NCBI GenBank assembly: GCA_027349605.1 | Contig: DAIEMM010000431.1 | Coordinates: 1-6,110 of the forward strand | DNA length: 6,110 nucleotides | Reading direction: 5' to 3' | Origin: Anaeromyxobacteraceae bacterium | GTDB lineage: Bacteria; Myxococcota; Myxococcia; Myxococcales; Anaeromyxobacteraceae | Shown: positions 5,875 through 6,110 of the stretch, one piece after another | Numbering within the stretch: the stretch's first letter is position 1 | How the letters are laid out: each line of letters starts with the position of its first letter | Made by a program: the position numbers and the translations under genes | The notes under the pieces: generated by a model | Told to the model about the DNA's origin: nothing | Database searches by the model: none | What the model saw: the letters and a program-made list of their open reading frames with translations, nothing else

Positions 5875-6110
5875 AAGTACTCGCCTGCGTTGAACCACAC
5901 GCCCCAGGAGTCCTGGCCGAAGGCGAGGTCGAGCGCGACGTTGGTCCGGGAGTCGCGGTTCATCATGAAGCGGAGCCCGATGCCGCCGGCCGGCCGGATG
6001 AACTCCAGGAGCCCGGCCTTCTCGCTCGCGTAGTTCCACCCCGGGCCGGTGGCCTGGAACGCCGGCGCGGCGAAGGTCTCGGCGTTCGCGAAGACGACCC
6101 CGCCGAGGAG
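5871..6110 (-). CDS. C-terminus of a probable Omp85/BamA/D15-type outer-membrane protein, 5' part outside the window
   Basis: The minus strand is open from the right edge to a TAG at 5873-5871, giving 79 C-terminal residues. They read as barrel strands separated by turns: LLGGVVFANAETF, then GLLEFIRPAGGIGLRFMMN, then RTNVALDLAFG, then WGVWFNAGEYF. The order of a GxGLRF strand, a short turn with a charged Arg, an (R)xNVxLDxxFG strand and a final strand ending in GEYF with a terminal Phe is what Omp85-superfamily proteins (BamA/TamA, surface antigen D15) show at their C-terminus. The terminal Phe is the recognition signal for the barrel-assembly machinery. Without the upstream POTRA domains it cannot be assigned to BamA, TamA or a solitary Omp85 protein. 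The strand assignment is certain from the reading, the family less so. Confidence 0.68.
   Translation of the reverse strand, partial: LLGGVVFANAETFAAPAFQATGPGWNYASEKAGLLEFIRPAGGIGLRFMMNRDSRTNVALDLAFGQDSWGVWFNAGEYF

Noticed and set aside
5092..6039. A 315-codon minus-strand frame over tetR and beyond
   Set aside because: It is a shadow of tetR, rich in His, Arg and Gly. The real minus-strand gene here is in another frame and ends at 5871.

Overview
The window is GC-rich throughout, with strong G/C preference at third codon positions and frequent GTG/TTG starts. It encodes outer-membrane barrel proteins, so the host is a diderm. I infer a high-GC proteobacterium-like lineage, most plausibly a myxobacterium of the Anaeromyxobacter type. 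That is a judgement from composition and gene content, not a match I could run.

Left block (1-3048, plus strand): four genes with overlapping ends, probably one transcript whose promoter lies upstream of the window. They are the C-terminal five-sixths of a PLP-dependent tryptophanase (tnaA), an alpha/beta-hydrolase with an intact Ser-Asp-His triad, a stand-alone atypical response-regulator receiver domain, and a secreted protein that looks like an outer-membrane beta-barrel. Junctions overlap by 10, 4 and 4 nt, which suggests translational coupling. The tryptophanase chemistry (tryptophan to indole, pyruvate and ammonia) is well supported. How the other three relate to it is unknown.

Middle block (3049-5186): a 239-nt non-coding gap with a two-part hairpin, then a full-length Kup-type potassium transporter. 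The only standard start codon for kup (GTG 3288) has no Shine-Dalgarno sequence. An in-frame CTG 75 nt upstream has a GGAG at good spacing, so the N-terminus is uncertain.

Right block (5187-6110): a TetR-family regulator starts 13 nt after kup from a TTG codon, inside a short palindrome that could be its own operator. It is convergent with a minus-strand gene entering from the right, of which only the last 79 residues are visible. That fragment looks like the C-terminus of an Omp85/BamA/D15-type outer-membrane protein. The two convergent genes share one CTAG as both stop codons.

I see no rRNA, tRNA, CRISPR array, insertion sequence, attachment site or convincing intrinsic terminator. Most of the window is ordinary chromosomal sequence. 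The less ordinary parts are the overlapping tnaA-hydrolase-receiver-barrel set and the start-site and regulatory arrangements around kup and tetR.
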